A stretch of DNA of 64,000 bases, taken from positions 2,170,001-2,234,000 of the forward strand of contig NZ_CBDCOT010000009.1 of the NCBI RefSeq assembly GCF_965219885.1. The letters are read 5' to 3'. The notes below the pieces were generated by a model, which searched no databases, was not told the origin of the DNA, and was given only the letters and a program-made list of their open reading frames with translations. The translations under genes were made by a program, and so were the position numbers. Shown here in pieces: positions 8,338 to 17,057 of this stretch; the first letter of the stretch is position 1, and the number at the start of each line of letters is the position of its first letter. The DNA is from Curvivirga sp965219885. Lineage in GTDB: Bacteria; Pseudomonadota; Alphaproteobacteria; UBA8366; Aestuariispiraceae.

Positions 8338-10047
8338 ATGGCTTATGAAATTCATCGTTCTGAATATGCGGCTATGTATGGTCCTACTGTCGGAGATAGG
8401 GTTCGCTTAGCAGATACTGAATTATTCATTGAGGTGGAAGAAGATCGCACCACTTACGGGGAAGAAGTTAAATTCGGCGGAGGTAAGGTTATCCGCGATG
8501 GCATGGGGCAATCTTCTATTACGCATGCAGATGGGGCGGTTGATACAGTTATTACAAATGCCCTAATTTTGGACTATTGGGGTATCATCAAGGCTGACGT
8601 AGGTATTCGGGATGGTCGAATTGCTGGCATCGGGAAAGCTGGAAATCCTGATGTGCAGCCAAATGTGAATATAATCGTTGGTCCGGGAACCGAAGTGATT
8701 GCCGGAGAAGGGCGCATTCTGACAGCAGGCGGAATTGATGCGCATATTCACTGGATATGTCCGCAGCAGATTGATGAGGCTTTAGCATCTGGTGTGACAA
8801 CGATGTTAGGTGGCGGGACGGGACCTGCTGAGGGAACAAATGCAACTACATGTACGCCAGGCCCCTTTCATATAGCTCGTATGTTACAGGCAGCTGAAGG
8901 ATTACCAGTGAATCTGGGTTTCTTTGGTAAAGGGAACGCATCACGTCCTGATAGTTTAATAGAACAAGTGATAGCAGGGGCATGTGGATTAAAGCTTCAC
9001 GAAGATTGGGGGACCACACCGGCAACGATTGATACTTGTCTATCTGTGGCTGATGATCTGGATGTGCAGGTTCTAATCCATACAGATACCCTGAATGAGT
9101 CTGGCTTTGTAGAACATACAAAAGCAGCCTTTAAGGGGCGTACCATTCATACATTTCATACCGAGGGTGCAGGCGGTGGGCATGCGCCTGACATTATTAA
9201 GCTTTGTGGTGAAGAAAATGTTCTTCCGTCTTCAACAAATCCGACGCGCCCATTCACCGTAAATACGATCGATGAGCATTTAGACATGTTGATGGTTTGT
9301 CATCACTTGGACGCAAACATTCCAGAAGATGTTGCCTTTGCGGAAAGTCGCATTCGACGAGAAACGATTGCTGCTGAAGATATTCTTCATGATTTGGGCG
9401 CGTTTTCGATTATTTCATCTGATAGCCAAGCCATGGGCCGGGTTGGCGAAGTTATTTCGCGTACGTGGCAAACTGCGGACAAGATGAAAAAGCAAAGAGG
9501 AAGCTTATCTGATGATGGGCTAGGTAACGATAATGGTCGTGCTAAACGCTATGTGGCAAAATACACCATTAATCCGGCGATTGCCCAAGGTATTAGTAAG
9601 CATGTTGGTTCCATTGAAGATGGTAAGCTTGCGGACTTGGTTTTATGGAAACCGATGTTTTTTGGGGTGAAGCCTGATGTGATTGTGAAAGCAGGTAGTA
9701 TTGCTATGGCAGCAATGGGGGATGCAAATGCCTCTATTCCGACGCCTCAACCAGTGCATTATCGTCCAATGTTTGCAAGTATGGGACGTAGTGTTACGAA
9801 TTCTGCATTTAGCTTTGTTTCTCAAGCAGCTTTAGAAACAGATATTGAACAGCGTTACGGTCTGAGTAAGCAGCTTCTCCCTGTGGAAAATACAAGAAAT
9901 ATTGGTAAGGCCGATATGAAGTTAAATGATTATACACCAGATGTCTCAGTTGATCCTGAAACTTATGAGGTCCGTGCGGATGGGGAATTGTTAACTTGCC
10001 AGCCTGTATCCGAAGTTCCCATGGCGCAACGCTATTTCTTGTTTTAA
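8338..10047 (+). CDS. ureC: urease subunit alpha UreC (catalytic, Ni-binding)
   Basis: At 569 residues this is a full-length urease alpha chain of the amidohydrolase superfamily. The dinuclear nickel site is complete by inspection: H136 and H138 (DAHIHWICP), the lysine to be carbamylated at K219 with H221 (LKLHEDWG), and D362 (SSDSQAMGRVGE). The mobile-flap residues C321 and H322 (MVCHHLD) are also present. No frameshift or missing catalytic residue is seen, so an active urease is expected once UreDEFG load nickel. The likely role is to release ammonia from environmental urea or from urea formed during nitrogen catabolism. Confidence 0.98.
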   Translation: MAYEIHRSEYAAMYGPTVGDRVRLADTELFIEVEEDRTTYGEEVKFGGGKVIRDGMGQSSITHADGAVDTVITNALILDYWGIIKADVGIRDGRIAGIGKAGNPDVQPNVNIIVGPGTEVIAGEGRILTAGGIDAHIHWICPQQIDEALASGVTTMLGGGTGPAEGTNATTCTPGPFHIARMLQAAEGLPVNLGFFGKGNASRPDSLIEQVIAGACGLKLHEDWGTTPATIDTCLSVADDLDVQVLIHTDTLNESGFVEHTKAAFKGRTIHTFHTEGAGGGHAPDIIKLCGEENVLPSSTNPTRPFTVNTIDEHLDMLMVCHHLDANIPEDVAFAESRIRRETIAAEDILHDLGAFSIISSDSQAMGRVGEVISRTWQTADKMKKQRGSLSDDGLGNDNGRAKRYVAKYTINPAIAQGISKHVGSIEDGKLADLVLWKPMFFGVKPDVIVKAGSIAMAAMGDANASIPTPQPVHYRPMFASMGRSVTNSAFSFVSQAALETDIEQRYGLSKQLLPVENTRNIGKADMKLNDYTPDVSVDPETYEVRADGELLTCQPVSEVPMAQRYFLF

Positions 10048-10056
10048 GGGTGAGGC

Positions 10057-10521
10057 ATGCGGCGCGCTAATAGACATCACAGGAAAGAAAATCTTCACAA
10101 TGTCGATCTTCAAATCATGTCTTCAGTGACGTTGGAATATGATGACCGTCATCGCCGTCGAATTCGTATGATTGATGATATGGGAGAGAATTTTCTATTA
10201 GATTTAGCGCATGCCGCCTATTTGCAAGATGGTGATCTTTTGGAGTTTGCAGAAGGGCAGGCTATTTTGGTGAAGGCCGCGAAAGAGGAAGTTCTTGAGG
10301 TGACATGTGAGGACTTGGTGCAGCTCGTACGTGTTGCGTGGCATGTTGGTAATCGTCACACACCAGTTGAAGTCTTAGATCAGGGAAAACTGCGTCTTCG
10401 ATATGATCATGTATTGCATCACATGATTGAAGGTTTAGGAGCATCTTGTGAGAAAATAATAGCTCCTTTCTCTCCTGAACCCGGGGCCTATTCTGGTGGA
10501 GGGCACGATCATGCTCACTAA
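10057..10521 (+). CDS. ureE: urease accessory protein / nickel chaperone UreE
   Basis: The 154-residue product has the UreE layout: an N-terminal peptide-binding domain (VTLEYDDRHRRRIRM, then GENFLLDLAHAAYLQDGDLL) and a C-terminal metal-binding domain (VAWHVGNRHTPVEVL), in which the conserved His of the HxxGNRH-type motif binds nickel at the dimer interface. The tail is a short GGGHDHAH, much shorter than the His-rich tails of Klebsiella-type UreE. The final codons overlap the start of ureF. Confidence 0.95.
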   Translation: MRRANRHHRKENLHNVDLQIMSSVTLEYDDRHRRRIRMIDDMGENFLLDLAHAAYLQDGDLLEFAEGQAILVKAAKEEVLEVTCEDLVQLVRVAWHVGNRHTPVEVLDQGKLRLRYDHVLHHMIEGLGASCEKIIAPFSPEPGAYSGGGHDHAH

Positions 10522-11203
10522 TATTGGCTTAATGAAGCTTATGACATGGTTGTCACCAAGTTTTCCAGTGGGGGCTTATACCTATTCGCATGGTTTGGAA
10601 TATGCGGTGGAAGAAGGATTCGTTAAAGATGGAGATGAGTTAAAAACTTGGGTTGAGGGGATCTTAAAGTTTGGCGCCGGAAAAACAGATGGTATGTTTT
10701 TTTGTGAGGCGCACCGATTGGTTCGTATTGGGGAGGTCGAGGGGGTATTCGACTTAAACCAATTCGCAATCGTGTTGCGGCCTACAAAAGAGATGGCGTT
10801 GGAAAGTGAAGCACAGGGGCGAGCTTTCCACGCCATCTCAGCTGATTTATCAGACCATCCCATGATGCAGGTTTTATCAGACGGTTTTAAGAAATCTAAT
10901 TGCCTGCCATCCTATCCGGTTATTGTTGGGGCTGTCAGTGCGATAGAGAATATCGATATGGAGGCTGCGCTTGTTGCCTATCTTCATGCAATGGCTGCTA
11001 ATATTATTTCCGCAGGTGTGCGATTGATTCCATTAGGTCAAACAGCCGGACAAAAGGCTTTGGTTGGATTAGAGGAAGTTATTCAAGAAACGTTGGAATT
11101 AATTCTGGAAGCCGATTTTGACGATATTGGTGCTGCATCCCCCATCATTGATTGGACTTCAATGAAACATGAAACACAATATACGAGGTTATTTAGATCA
11201 TGA
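10511..11203 (+). CDS. ureF: urease accessory protein UreF
   Basis: I place the start at the ATG at 10511, overlapping the ureE end by 11 bases, because GGAGGG (10498-10503) sits 7 bases upstream; a longer frame from a GTG at 10496 has no such site. The 230-residue all-helical protein begins MLTNIGLMKLMTWLSPSFPV and continues GAYTYSHGLEYAVE, the typical UreF opening. UreF bridges UreD and the GTPase UreG in the activation complex and gates its GTPase activity. The stop overlaps the ureG ATG (ATGA), indicating coupled translation. Confidence 0.95.
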   Translation: MLTNIGLMKLMTWLSPSFPVGAYTYSHGLEYAVEEGFVKDGDELKTWVEGILKFGAGKTDGMFFCEAHRLVRIGEVEGVFDLNQFAIVLRPTKEMALESEAQGRAFHAISADLSDHPMMQVLSDGFKKSNCLPSYPVIVGAVSAIENIDMEAALVAYLHAMAANIISAGVRLIPLGQTAGQKALVGLEEVIQETLELILEADFDDIGAASPIIDWTSMKHETQYTRLFRS

Positions 11204-11814
11204 CATCTCCATTACGCGTAGGCGTTGGAGGACCCGTTGGGTCCGGTAAAACGGCATTATTGGAAGCACTTTGTAGAACAATGTGGGATACTTATAATAT
11301 TGCCGCTATTACTAATGATATTTTTACCAAAGAAGATCAGCGCATTTTAACCGAAACTGGCGCTCTGCCGGCAGAGCGAATTAAAGGTGTTGAGACAGGT
11401 GGATGTCCCCATACAGCAATTAGAGAAGATGCATCTATTAACCTCGCTGCGATCGAAGATATGTGTGCAACATTTTCGGATTTAGAGGTGATCTTTGTTG
11501 AGTCAGGCGGAGATAATTTAGCTGCTACTTTTTCACCGGAACTTGCAGATATCACAATTTATGTAATTGATGTATCTGCAGGCGAAAAAATACCGAGAAA
11601 AGGTGGTCCCGGCATCACACGTTCGGATTTACTGTTGATTAATAAAACAGATTTGGCACCTTTGGTTGGCGCGTCTTTAGAAGTGATGGAGGCGGATAGT
11701 TCGCGTATGCGCGGCAAGCGACCGTTCTTGTTCTCTAACTTGAAAGCAGGTGATGGTGTTGTGGAAGTTGTGAGTTTTATACTTGAGGCCGGTGGAATTG
11801 AGCCTCGTCATTAA
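11200..11814 (+). CDS. ureG: urease accessory GTPase UreG
   Basis: The 204-residue protein is a SIMIBI-class GTPase with the P-loop GGPVGSGKTALLE near residues 8-20, the nickel-binding CPH motif in ETGGCPHTAIREDAS, the ESGGDNLAATFSPEL switch region, and the guanine-specificity NKTD in LLINKTDLAPL. It couples GTP hydrolysis to nickel insertion into UreC. It is the last urease gene and converges on the PaaX-family gene, with their stop codons sharing the bases TTAA at 11811-11814. No intrinsic terminator was seen between them. Confidence 0.97.
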   Translation: MTSPLRVGVGGPVGSGKTALLEALCRTMWDTYNIAAITNDIFTKEDQRILTETGALPAERIKGVETGGCPHTAIREDASINLAAIEDMCATFSDLEVIFVESGGDNLAATFSPELADITIYVIDVSAGEKIPRKGGPGITRSDLLLINKTDLAPLVGASLEVMEADSSRMRGKRPFLFSNLKAGDGVVEVVSFILEAGGIEPRH

Positions 11815-12737
11815 GATCGAATTGGCTTTAGCATATTCATACGCAAGTTCATGACAGGTTCATTTGGAGACAAAGTATCTTGCGCGTTTTCAAAGTAATG
11901 ATTGATATAGTTTTCTGATTTCTGAATCAAAGCTCGATAAAGATCAGCGAAAAGATCATAAGCTTTGTAACCAATCCAGTCATTTGGTAGTAAATAAGCT
12001 GGTAAGCGAGGGTCTCTAAAGATGATGCGACGATATTCATGAACCAATATCTGACGAAGGAGTAACTGCTCCAAATCGCTTAAATCGTCTTTAAACGGAA
12101 GGCAGGCATGGATCGCGCTGAACTGATCTAAAAAGCTCTGATATTGTTCGGTAAGATCATCCAAATTCCAACCTTTGGTCAGGTTGGATAGGTCATCTAA
12201 TTGGTCTTTGATCATATCCAGATTTGCAGTAAATGTGACGCCTGCATAATCTTTCAAGCTATCTCCAAATACATAGTAAAGTTCGTTTTGGCAGTCGCCG
12301 GGTTTCATGAATAAGCCATGGATAGGATCGCCAAATCCAATGCGTTCCATTTTTCGTTTTAAATCTTCACGATTAACGGTGGATAAATTTAGAACGCATG
12401 TCCATAAATCATTTTCAAGCTTCGGTGGTGAATAGATCAAGCCTGCCGCATGATGGAATTCTGTACGGCTACGATCACTTAGTTTGTAATAACTTTTACG
12501 ACCAATTTTAGAGCCCGTGATACGATTGCTTGAAACCAGCCGGGATACGGCGGTTCGTACTAATGATTCACTGATGCCAACTTCATTACAAAAGGCGATG
12601 ATATCGCCCATCCAGACTTCGCCATTTCTCGGTAAAATTGCATCCCCATATAAGGTAATAATGAAAGAACCTGCCCGAATGGGGCGTTTCTCAGAGAAGC
12701 GTGAAATCAGAGATTGTGTATGCGTTGATGCGTTCAT
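11811..12737 (-). CDS. PaaX-family transcriptional regulator
   Basis: From an ATG at 12737 the product is 308 residues; a TTG 18 bases upstream is possible, but the ATG has an AGGA site at the right distance. Residues around 20-85 (RAGSFIITLYGDAILPRNGE and ESLVRTAVSRLVSSNRI) match the N-terminal winged-helix of PaaX, followed by the long PaaX C-terminal domain. PaaX proteins repress phenylacetate degradation genes and respond to phenylacetyl-CoA. No paa genes lie in this window, so the target is elsewhere or the regulator has another ligand. It overlaps the ureG stop on the opposite strand. Confidence 0.85.
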   Translation of the reverse strand: MNASTHTQSLISRFSEKRPIRAGSFIITLYGDAILPRNGEVWMGDIIAFCNEVGISESLVRTAVSRLVSSNRITGSKIGRKSYYKLSDRSRTEFHHAAGLIYSPPKLENDLWTCVLNLSTVNREDLKRKMERIGFGDPIHGLFMKPGDCQNELYYVFGDSLKDYAGVTFTANLDMIKDQLDDLSNLTKGWNLDDLTEQYQSFLDQFSAIHACLPFKDDLSDLEQLLLRQILVHEYRRIIFRDPRLPAYLLPNDWIGYKAYDLFADLYRALIQKSENYINHYFENAQDTLSPNEPVMNLRMNMLKPIRS

Positions 12738-12825
12738 CACGGCGAATCCTGCCAAACCTATAGAAGAGATATTATGACGGGTTTTTCTTTTGAATTCAAC
12801 CCTGTAGGATGAATGTTGCAGGAAT

Positions 12826-12871
12826 GAGAAAAAAGAATGGCCTTGCGACTCAGGACTTGCACAAGGCCATT
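12826..12871 (-). terminator. intrinsic terminator after the peroxiredoxin-like gene
   Basis: Read on the minus strand, a 10-bp perfect stem (AATGGCCTTG / CAAGGCCATT) is followed by CTTTTTTC. It ends transcription of the peroxiredoxin-like gene before the PaaX gene. Confidence 0.8.
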
Positions 12872-12911
12872 AAGGATAACTGCGTTTATTATAGTTCTAG
12901 GTTGGGTTTCT

Positions 12912-13448
12912 TTATACTTCGCCTGTATATTCGCCACGTGCCGGATAATCGTTAGCGATTACAAAATCTAATGCTCCGAGCATTTCTTTAAATACTGGGC
13001 GTACGAATGGCATGGTTTGTACAGACGCGTAAAATAAGGTTTGATCAGGTTTTACGAGGAATACACCTGGCTCAGAAAATAGATCCGGTTCCATCAAACC
13101 GATGGATGTTTTGCCACGGGATGTAGAAATGGATAGTCCCCATTCTTTTGCTTTGGCGAGTGGCAAGTCATAGGCAATACGTAAATTCTTTGCCCCAATC
13201 TTATCAGCCATTTCTTTGGCACGTTCTTCACCATCACTACTAATGGCAACAATATTAACACCTTTACCTGCGAAATCTTCACTTAGGCGTTCTAATTCTT
13301 TCAGATATGTTGCACAAATTGGGCAATGAAGGCCACGATAGAAAACGACTAAAGAGAAGTTTTCCGGTGCATCAGTTGATAACTTGTAATCTCCATGTGA
13401 TACGGTTGGAAGAGCAAGGTCCGGGGTTTCTGTACGCGGTAAAAGCAT
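12912..13448 (-). CDS. peroxiredoxin-like (AhpC/TSA superfamily) protein
   Basis: This 178-residue thioredoxin-fold protein carries FYRGLHCPICATYLKELERL near residue 35-54, which places a CxxC pair where AhpC/TSA-like proteins have their reactive cysteine, followed by VAISSDGEERAKEMADKIG. It is likely a cytosolic thiol peroxidase or related redox protein that reduces peroxides with a thioredoxin-type donor. It is divergent from an AraC-family gene with 102 bases between starts, so it may be that regulator's target. No signal peptide is present. Whether the enzyme is a true peroxidase is not decided by sequence alone. Confidence 0.85.
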   Translation of the reverse strand: MLLPRTETPDLALPTVSHGDYKLSTDAPENFSLVVFYRGLHCPICATYLKELERLSEDFAGKGVNIVAISSDGEERAKEMADKIGAKNLRIAYDLPLAKAKEWGLSISTSRGKTSIGLMEPDLFSEPGVFLVKPDQTLFYASVQTMPFVRPVFKEMLGALDFVIANDYPARGEYTGEV

Positions 13449-13489
13449 ATCTTTTAATCCTAAAATGAGTCATGAAATATGTAATTAAG

Positions 13490-13517
13490 TTGACAATATT
13501 TTACTTTAAGATACATT
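13490..13517 (+). promoter_or_regulatory. putative sigma-70 promoter of the AraC-family gene
   Basis: TTGACA (13490-13495) and TACATT (13512-13517) are separated by 16 bases and lie about 33 bases before the AraC start codon. The -35 is perfect and the -10 matches 4 of 6. The gene has no clear ribosome-binding site. Confidence 0.4.
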
Positions 13518-13550
13518 TGGTATTTAAAAGTTATCAAAAAGTACATTGTT

Positions 13551-14336
13551 ATGTCAGAAGAAAAATTAGATCGCTTATCAGCTTTAATCGCGCAGTTTCA
13601 GATAGAGGCCCATGTTTTAACGAGGCCTGATTATCAACAAGGTAACTTCTTTATTATTCAGGAGAAACAATGTGAGGATTACAACGCTTGTCGTCTGTTT
13701 TATTATCCTCATAAAGCCATGGATGAAGTTGTGGAGTTTCCTTTTCCTGAAGAAAAAATGTTGGTTGCTGCATGTATTGATACAGGTGGCAACAGTAATC
13801 CAGTAACGTTGGCATTGCCCAATGTGGTGGAAATTTATCTTGGGGATGATAAAGCCTTACAAGATGTGAGTAACATCCTGTTGGAAGAAGCTATGGCCTT
13901 ACGGTGTGGTGGACAAGCTGTGATTAATCGCCTGTGTGAGGTCGTGATGATCCGCTTGATGCGTCACCTAATTGAGGCTGGCAAAACCGAAGTTGGATTG
14001 TTGGCAGGATTGGCCCATCCAGGTCTTTCCCGTGCCATTGTGGCTATGCATGAAAATCCGGAGAAAGAGCTGCAATTGGAAGATTATGCTCATATTGCCG
14101 CAATGTCGCGTACGCATTTTGTTAATAACTTTAGGAAACTCGTAGGAGTGACACCGGGACAGTATCTTTCTAACTGGCGCTTAACCTTAGCTCATATGCA
14201 TTTGAAGCGGGGTATGCCAGTGAAAACTGTTGCCTCAAAAGTTGGGTTTTCAGGCTCGCCGGCTTTCTCTCGTGCTTTTGTTAACCGTTTTGGTATGTCT
14301 CCGCGCGAATTTATTCAAAACGGAATACATAACTAA
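13551..14336 (+). CDS. AraC-family transcriptional regulator
   Basis: The 261-residue protein has an N-terminal cupin-type sensor domain (about 1-140) and a C-terminal AraC DNA-binding domain with both helix-turn-helix units: DYAHIAAMSRTHFVNNFRKL near 185 and KTVASKVGFSGSPAFSRAFV near 225, ending FGMSPREFI. AraC proteins of this layout bind a small ligand in the cupin and activate adjacent genes. Its neighbours are the divergent peroxiredoxin-like gene and the downstream GMC oxidoreductase, 85 bases away in the same direction; either may be controlled by it. The ligand is unknown. Confidence 0.9.
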   Translation: MSEEKLDRLSALIAQFQIEAHVLTRPDYQQGNFFIIQEKQCEDYNACRLFYYPHKAMDEVVEFPFPEEKMLVAACIDTGGNSNPVTLALPNVVEIYLGDDKALQDVSNILLEEAMALRCGGQAVINRLCEVVMIRLMRHLIEAGKTEVGLLAGLAHPGLSRAIVAMHENPEKELQLEDYAHIAAMSRTHFVNNFRKLVGVTPGQYLSNWRLTLAHMHLKRGMPVKTVASKVGFSGSPAFSRAFVNRFGMSPREFIQNGIHN

Positions 14337-14421
14337 TCTTCAAATAATTTTAGATCAAAGGTCGATAAACCTTTGTTTGATTTGTGTTGTGGCTCTGTGA
14401 ATACTCTGCGCTTGTGGAGAT

Positions 14422-16047
14422 ATGATATTCTGGACCAACGATATGGATGAATTTGATTATATAATTGTTGGCGCTGGCTCAGCGGGCTGCGCCTTGGCAG
14501 ATAGGCTTTCGGAAAACTTAAAATATCGCATTTTGGTTGTTGAGGCTGGTGGTCATGATCTTAGTCCGTGGATCAAAATGCCTATTGGTTATGGTATTAA
14601 TTTCTATAATGAAAAAGTGAACTGGAAATTCCAGATGCAACCCGATGCAGGGTTGAATGGGCGGCAAGCATATTGCCCACGTGGCAAGGTTGTTGGTGGA
14701 TCCAGTTCTATCAATGCCATGGTTTATTTCCGTGGCCTTCCGCATGATTTTGAGGATTGGAAACAATCCGGCGCGTTAGGTTGGGGTTGGGATGAAGTTT
14801 CTGAAGAATACGAAAAGCTAGAAACGCGCATCATGCTTGACGGTTCTGTGAAGGGAGATGGCTCTTTATTCGTCAGTGATGTTGCAGATCAATGCCATCC
14901 GACAACGCGCTATTTCTTTGATGTGGCTAAAGAGTTAGGATTGCCTATTACACAAGATATGCATGCGGATAATGAAGGTGTGGCCAATTATCAATTAAAT
15001 ACGCATAAAGGTCGTCGTTGGTCCGCCGCGGATGCCTTTTTGCGTCCTGCTTTAAAGCGTAAAAATGTGAAGCTTTTAACATCTGCACGTACAAATAAGA
15101 TTTTATTTGAAGGTAAACGTGCTGTTGGTATTTTATACGAAAAGAATGGTGTTGTTCACAAAGCCAAGGCGCGTAAGGAAGTGATTTTATCGGCAGGGGC
15201 CATTCATTCTCCTCAAATTTTACAAGTATCGGGTATCGGGCCTGCAGAGCATCTAAAGAAACTTGGTATCGATGTCATTCATGCGAATGACGGTGTGGGC
15301 GGCAATATGCAGGACCATCTGGCAAACAGTTTCTATTTTAAAGCAACAGAACCCACATTAAATAACCAATTAGCCCCATGGTGGGGGAAGGCACTGGCTG
15401 GATTGCAATATGTGTTAAGTCGCCGTGGGCCTTTGAGTTTAAGTGTGAACCAATGCGGTGGGTTTGTGCGATCAAGTGAGGATGTCTCAACTCCTGATAT
15501 GCAGCTTTATTTAAACCCGGTGACGTATACGACATCTGTTGATGATGAAAAAATCATACCTGATAGCTTTCCCGGGTTTATTACATGCTTTCAACCATGC
15601 CGCCCTACAAGCCGTGGGCGAGTGGATGCTGCTTCGGCCAATGCGAATGATACACCACTGATTAGGCCTAACTTTCTGTCTACAAATAAAGATATTGAAG
15701 ATATTCTGGCTGGGACACGCTTGATGAAGAAAGTTGTAAATTCAAAAGCATTACAGCCATTCATTAAGTCCTCTATGTATCAAGATATTAATAGGCTAGA
15801 GACTGAAGAACAAATCGTCGAAGATTTTAAGGATCGATGTGGCACTGTTTATCATCCGGTTTCAACCTGTATGATGGGGGGGGATGCGAATAACTCCGTC
15901 GTTGATCATCGCCTTAAAGTTAGAGGTGTCGATGGTTTACGTATTGCGGATGCGTCGATTTTCCCAAATGTTACATCAGGTAATACCAATGCGCCTTCTA
16001 TTATGGTAGGGTCAAGGGCAGGGCGAATTATCCTTGAAGATGCTTAG
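14422..16047 (+). CDS. GMC-family FAD oxidoreductase (choline/alcohol dehydrogenase-like)
   Basis: About 540 residues with the complete GMC fold. The FAD-binding motif DYIIVGAGSAGCALADRL is at the N-terminus, the GMC signature PRGKVVGGSSSINAMVYFRG is near 90-110, and the C-terminal active-site His lies in TVYHPVSTCMMGG with the NTNAP motif just before the end. GMC enzymes oxidise alcohols with FAD; choline and polyethylene-glycol dehydrogenases are relatives. A second ATG at 14443 (MDEFDYIIVG) is as likely a start and better matches family N-termini. There is no betaine aldehyde dehydrogenase or BetI nearby, so calling it BetA would not be justified. Confidence 0.9.
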   Translation: MIFWTNDMDEFDYIIVGAGSAGCALADRLSENLKYRILVVEAGGHDLSPWIKMPIGYGINFYNEKVNWKFQMQPDAGLNGRQAYCPRGKVVGGSSSINAMVYFRGLPHDFEDWKQSGALGWGWDEVSEEYEKLETRIMLDGSVKGDGSLFVSDVADQCHPTTRYFFDVAKELGLPITQDMHADNEGVANYQLNTHKGRRWSAADAFLRPALKRKNVKLLTSARTNKILFEGKRAVGILYEKNGVVHKAKARKEVILSAGAIHSPQILQVSGIGPAEHLKKLGIDVIHANDGVGGNMQDHLANSFYFKATEPTLNNQLAPWWGKALAGLQYVLSRRGPLSLSVNQCGGFVRSSEDVSTPDMQLYLNPVTYTTSVDDEKIIPDSFPGFITCFQPCRPTSRGRVDAASANANDTPLIRPNFLSTNKDIEDILAGTRLMKKVVNSKALQPFIKSSMYQDINRLETEEQIVEDFKDRCGTVYHPVSTCMMGGDANNSVVDHRLKVRGVDGLRIADASIFPNVTSGNTNAPSIMVGSRAGRIILEDA

Positions 16048-16332
16048 ACTGATAGCGTCAAATTGATTTCGATTTTTAGTGATTCTATGATCTGATTCTT
16101 AAATTGACACTTTCTAAGAGTGTTTATCTAAATTATTTTGCCCCTTTAAAAACGCATGTGAAAATCACTCGCAATGAGAGTAATAGGCGCTCTTAATTCC
16201 ATAATTTATTAAGATGTTGAATTCTTTGAATTTCTGATTTTTTAATATTTTTATTAAGAATAACTTGCAATTTTTTATCTCTAGATAAGAACGATTATTA
16301 ATTTCAAGCTATTGAAAACATTAACTTTTTAC

Positions 16333-16361
16333 TTGATAAGTAAAATTGTATTTACTATAAC
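16333..16361 (+). promoter_or_regulatory. putative bacterioferritin promoter with embedded inverted repeat
   Basis: TTGATA (16333-16338) and TATAAC (16356-16361) are spaced 17 bases apart, close to the sigma-70 consensus. The spacer contains the inverted repeat AGTAAA-N6-TTTACT (16339-16356), a possible operator. Start of transcription near 16368 would leave a leader of about 210 bases before the first bacterioferritin gene. Confidence 0.5.
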
Positions 16362-16397
16362 TATCTTCACAAGATCGATACCCCAATAATAAACATT

Positions 16398-16560
16398 CAG
16401 GATCGAAGTCTTGGGCTTTTTAGAGTCAAAATCTTAAACGTCTATAACTTCTGGGGATCGGTCTTACCAAATGTGATTAGGACAGAAAAATAACATCAGG
16501 ATCGAAGTCCAAAATTATAAGATCAATAAAATAAAGATCAGGACGATCAGGATCGAAGTC
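16398..16560 (+). repeat. three direct copies of CAGGATCGAAGTC in the bacterioferritin leader
   Basis: The 13-mer occurs exactly at 16398-16410, 16497-16509 and 16548-16560, all in the same orientation, the last about 8 bases before the ribosome-binding site. Starts are 99 and 51 bases apart, so this is not simple tandem slippage. Degenerate relatives (for example GATCGATACC near 16374) lie upstream. Confidence 0.8.
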
Positions 16561-16577
16561 CCTATTTTAGGAGAGAA

Positions 16578-17045
16578 ATGATGAAAGGTAGTTCAGACGT
16601 TATTGCTATCTTGAATTCAGTGTTGGGAAATGAATTGATTTCCATTAACCAGACCTTCTTGCATTCCCGCATGTTTAATGACTGGGGCATGGAAGATATT
16701 GGTAAAGCTGAATACAAGAAATCCATTAAGGATATGAAGCAGGCGGATAAGTTAATTGAGCGTATCCTATTCCTTGAAGGCCTTCCAAATCTGCAAAGCC
16801 TCGGTAAGTTGCGTATTGGTCAGGACACAGCGGAAATTATCCAATGTGAAATGGACTTTATGACACCACAACTGGATTTGTTACGCGAAGCAATCGCGCT
16901 TTGTGAAAAAGAATCCGATTATGTGTCACGTGATATGCTGGATGATATTCTGGAAGATGAAGAAGAATTCCTTGATTGGCTGGAAGTACAGCAATGGCAA
17001 ATGGAAAAACAAGGAATGCAAAACTACATCCAATCTCAAACTTAA
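16578..17045 (+). CDS. bfr: bacterioferritin, haem-binding but ferroxidase-deficient subunit
   Basis: A 155-residue four-helix ferritin-like protein, start at 16578 or the adjacent ATG at 16581. Aligned by eye to E. coli Bfr (numbering from the second Met), the haem ligand Met52 is kept (SIKDMKQAD) but most ferroxidase-centre residues are changed: E51 is Asp, H54 is Gln, E94 is Met and H130 is Phe; E18 and E127 remain. Tyr25 is Thr. It should therefore bind haem between subunits and form the shell but not oxidise iron well. It is followed 12 bases later by a second subunit with the complementary pattern, as in known two-subunit alphaproteobacterial bacterioferritins such as that of Magnetospirillum. 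Confidence 0.9.
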   Translation: MMKGSSDVIAILNSVLGNELISINQTFLHSRMFNDWGMEDIGKAEYKKSIKDMKQADKLIERILFLEGLPNLQSLGKLRIGQDTAEIIQCEMDFMTPQLDLLREAIALCEKESDYVSRDMLDDILEDEEEFLDWLEVQQWQMEKQGMQNYIQSQT

Positions 17046-17057
17046 GGAGGCCCAGTT

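Larger units (their letters stand above)
16048..16577 (+). promoter_or_regulatory. long bacterioferritin leader and upstream spacer
   Basis: This 530-base stretch without a gene holds the bacterioferritin promoter (16333-16361), a 13-base motif present three times in the transcribed part (separate entry), and a GGAGAG ribosome-binding site next to the start. The first 280 bases are AT-rich with nothing recognisable. TTTAGA and TCTTAAA at 16419-16438 vaguely resemble an iron-control (Irr) element but do not form a clean palindrome. Confidence 0.5.

Noticed and set aside
14422..16047. Naming the GMC oxidoreductase BetA (choline dehydrogenase)
   Set aside because: The GMC family is broad and there is no BetB, BetI or choline transporter nearby, so the substrate cannot be assigned.
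16419..16438. Irr-type iron control element in the bacterioferritin leader
   Set aside because: TTTAGA and TCTTAAA do not form a proper palindrome and lie downstream of the best promoter.
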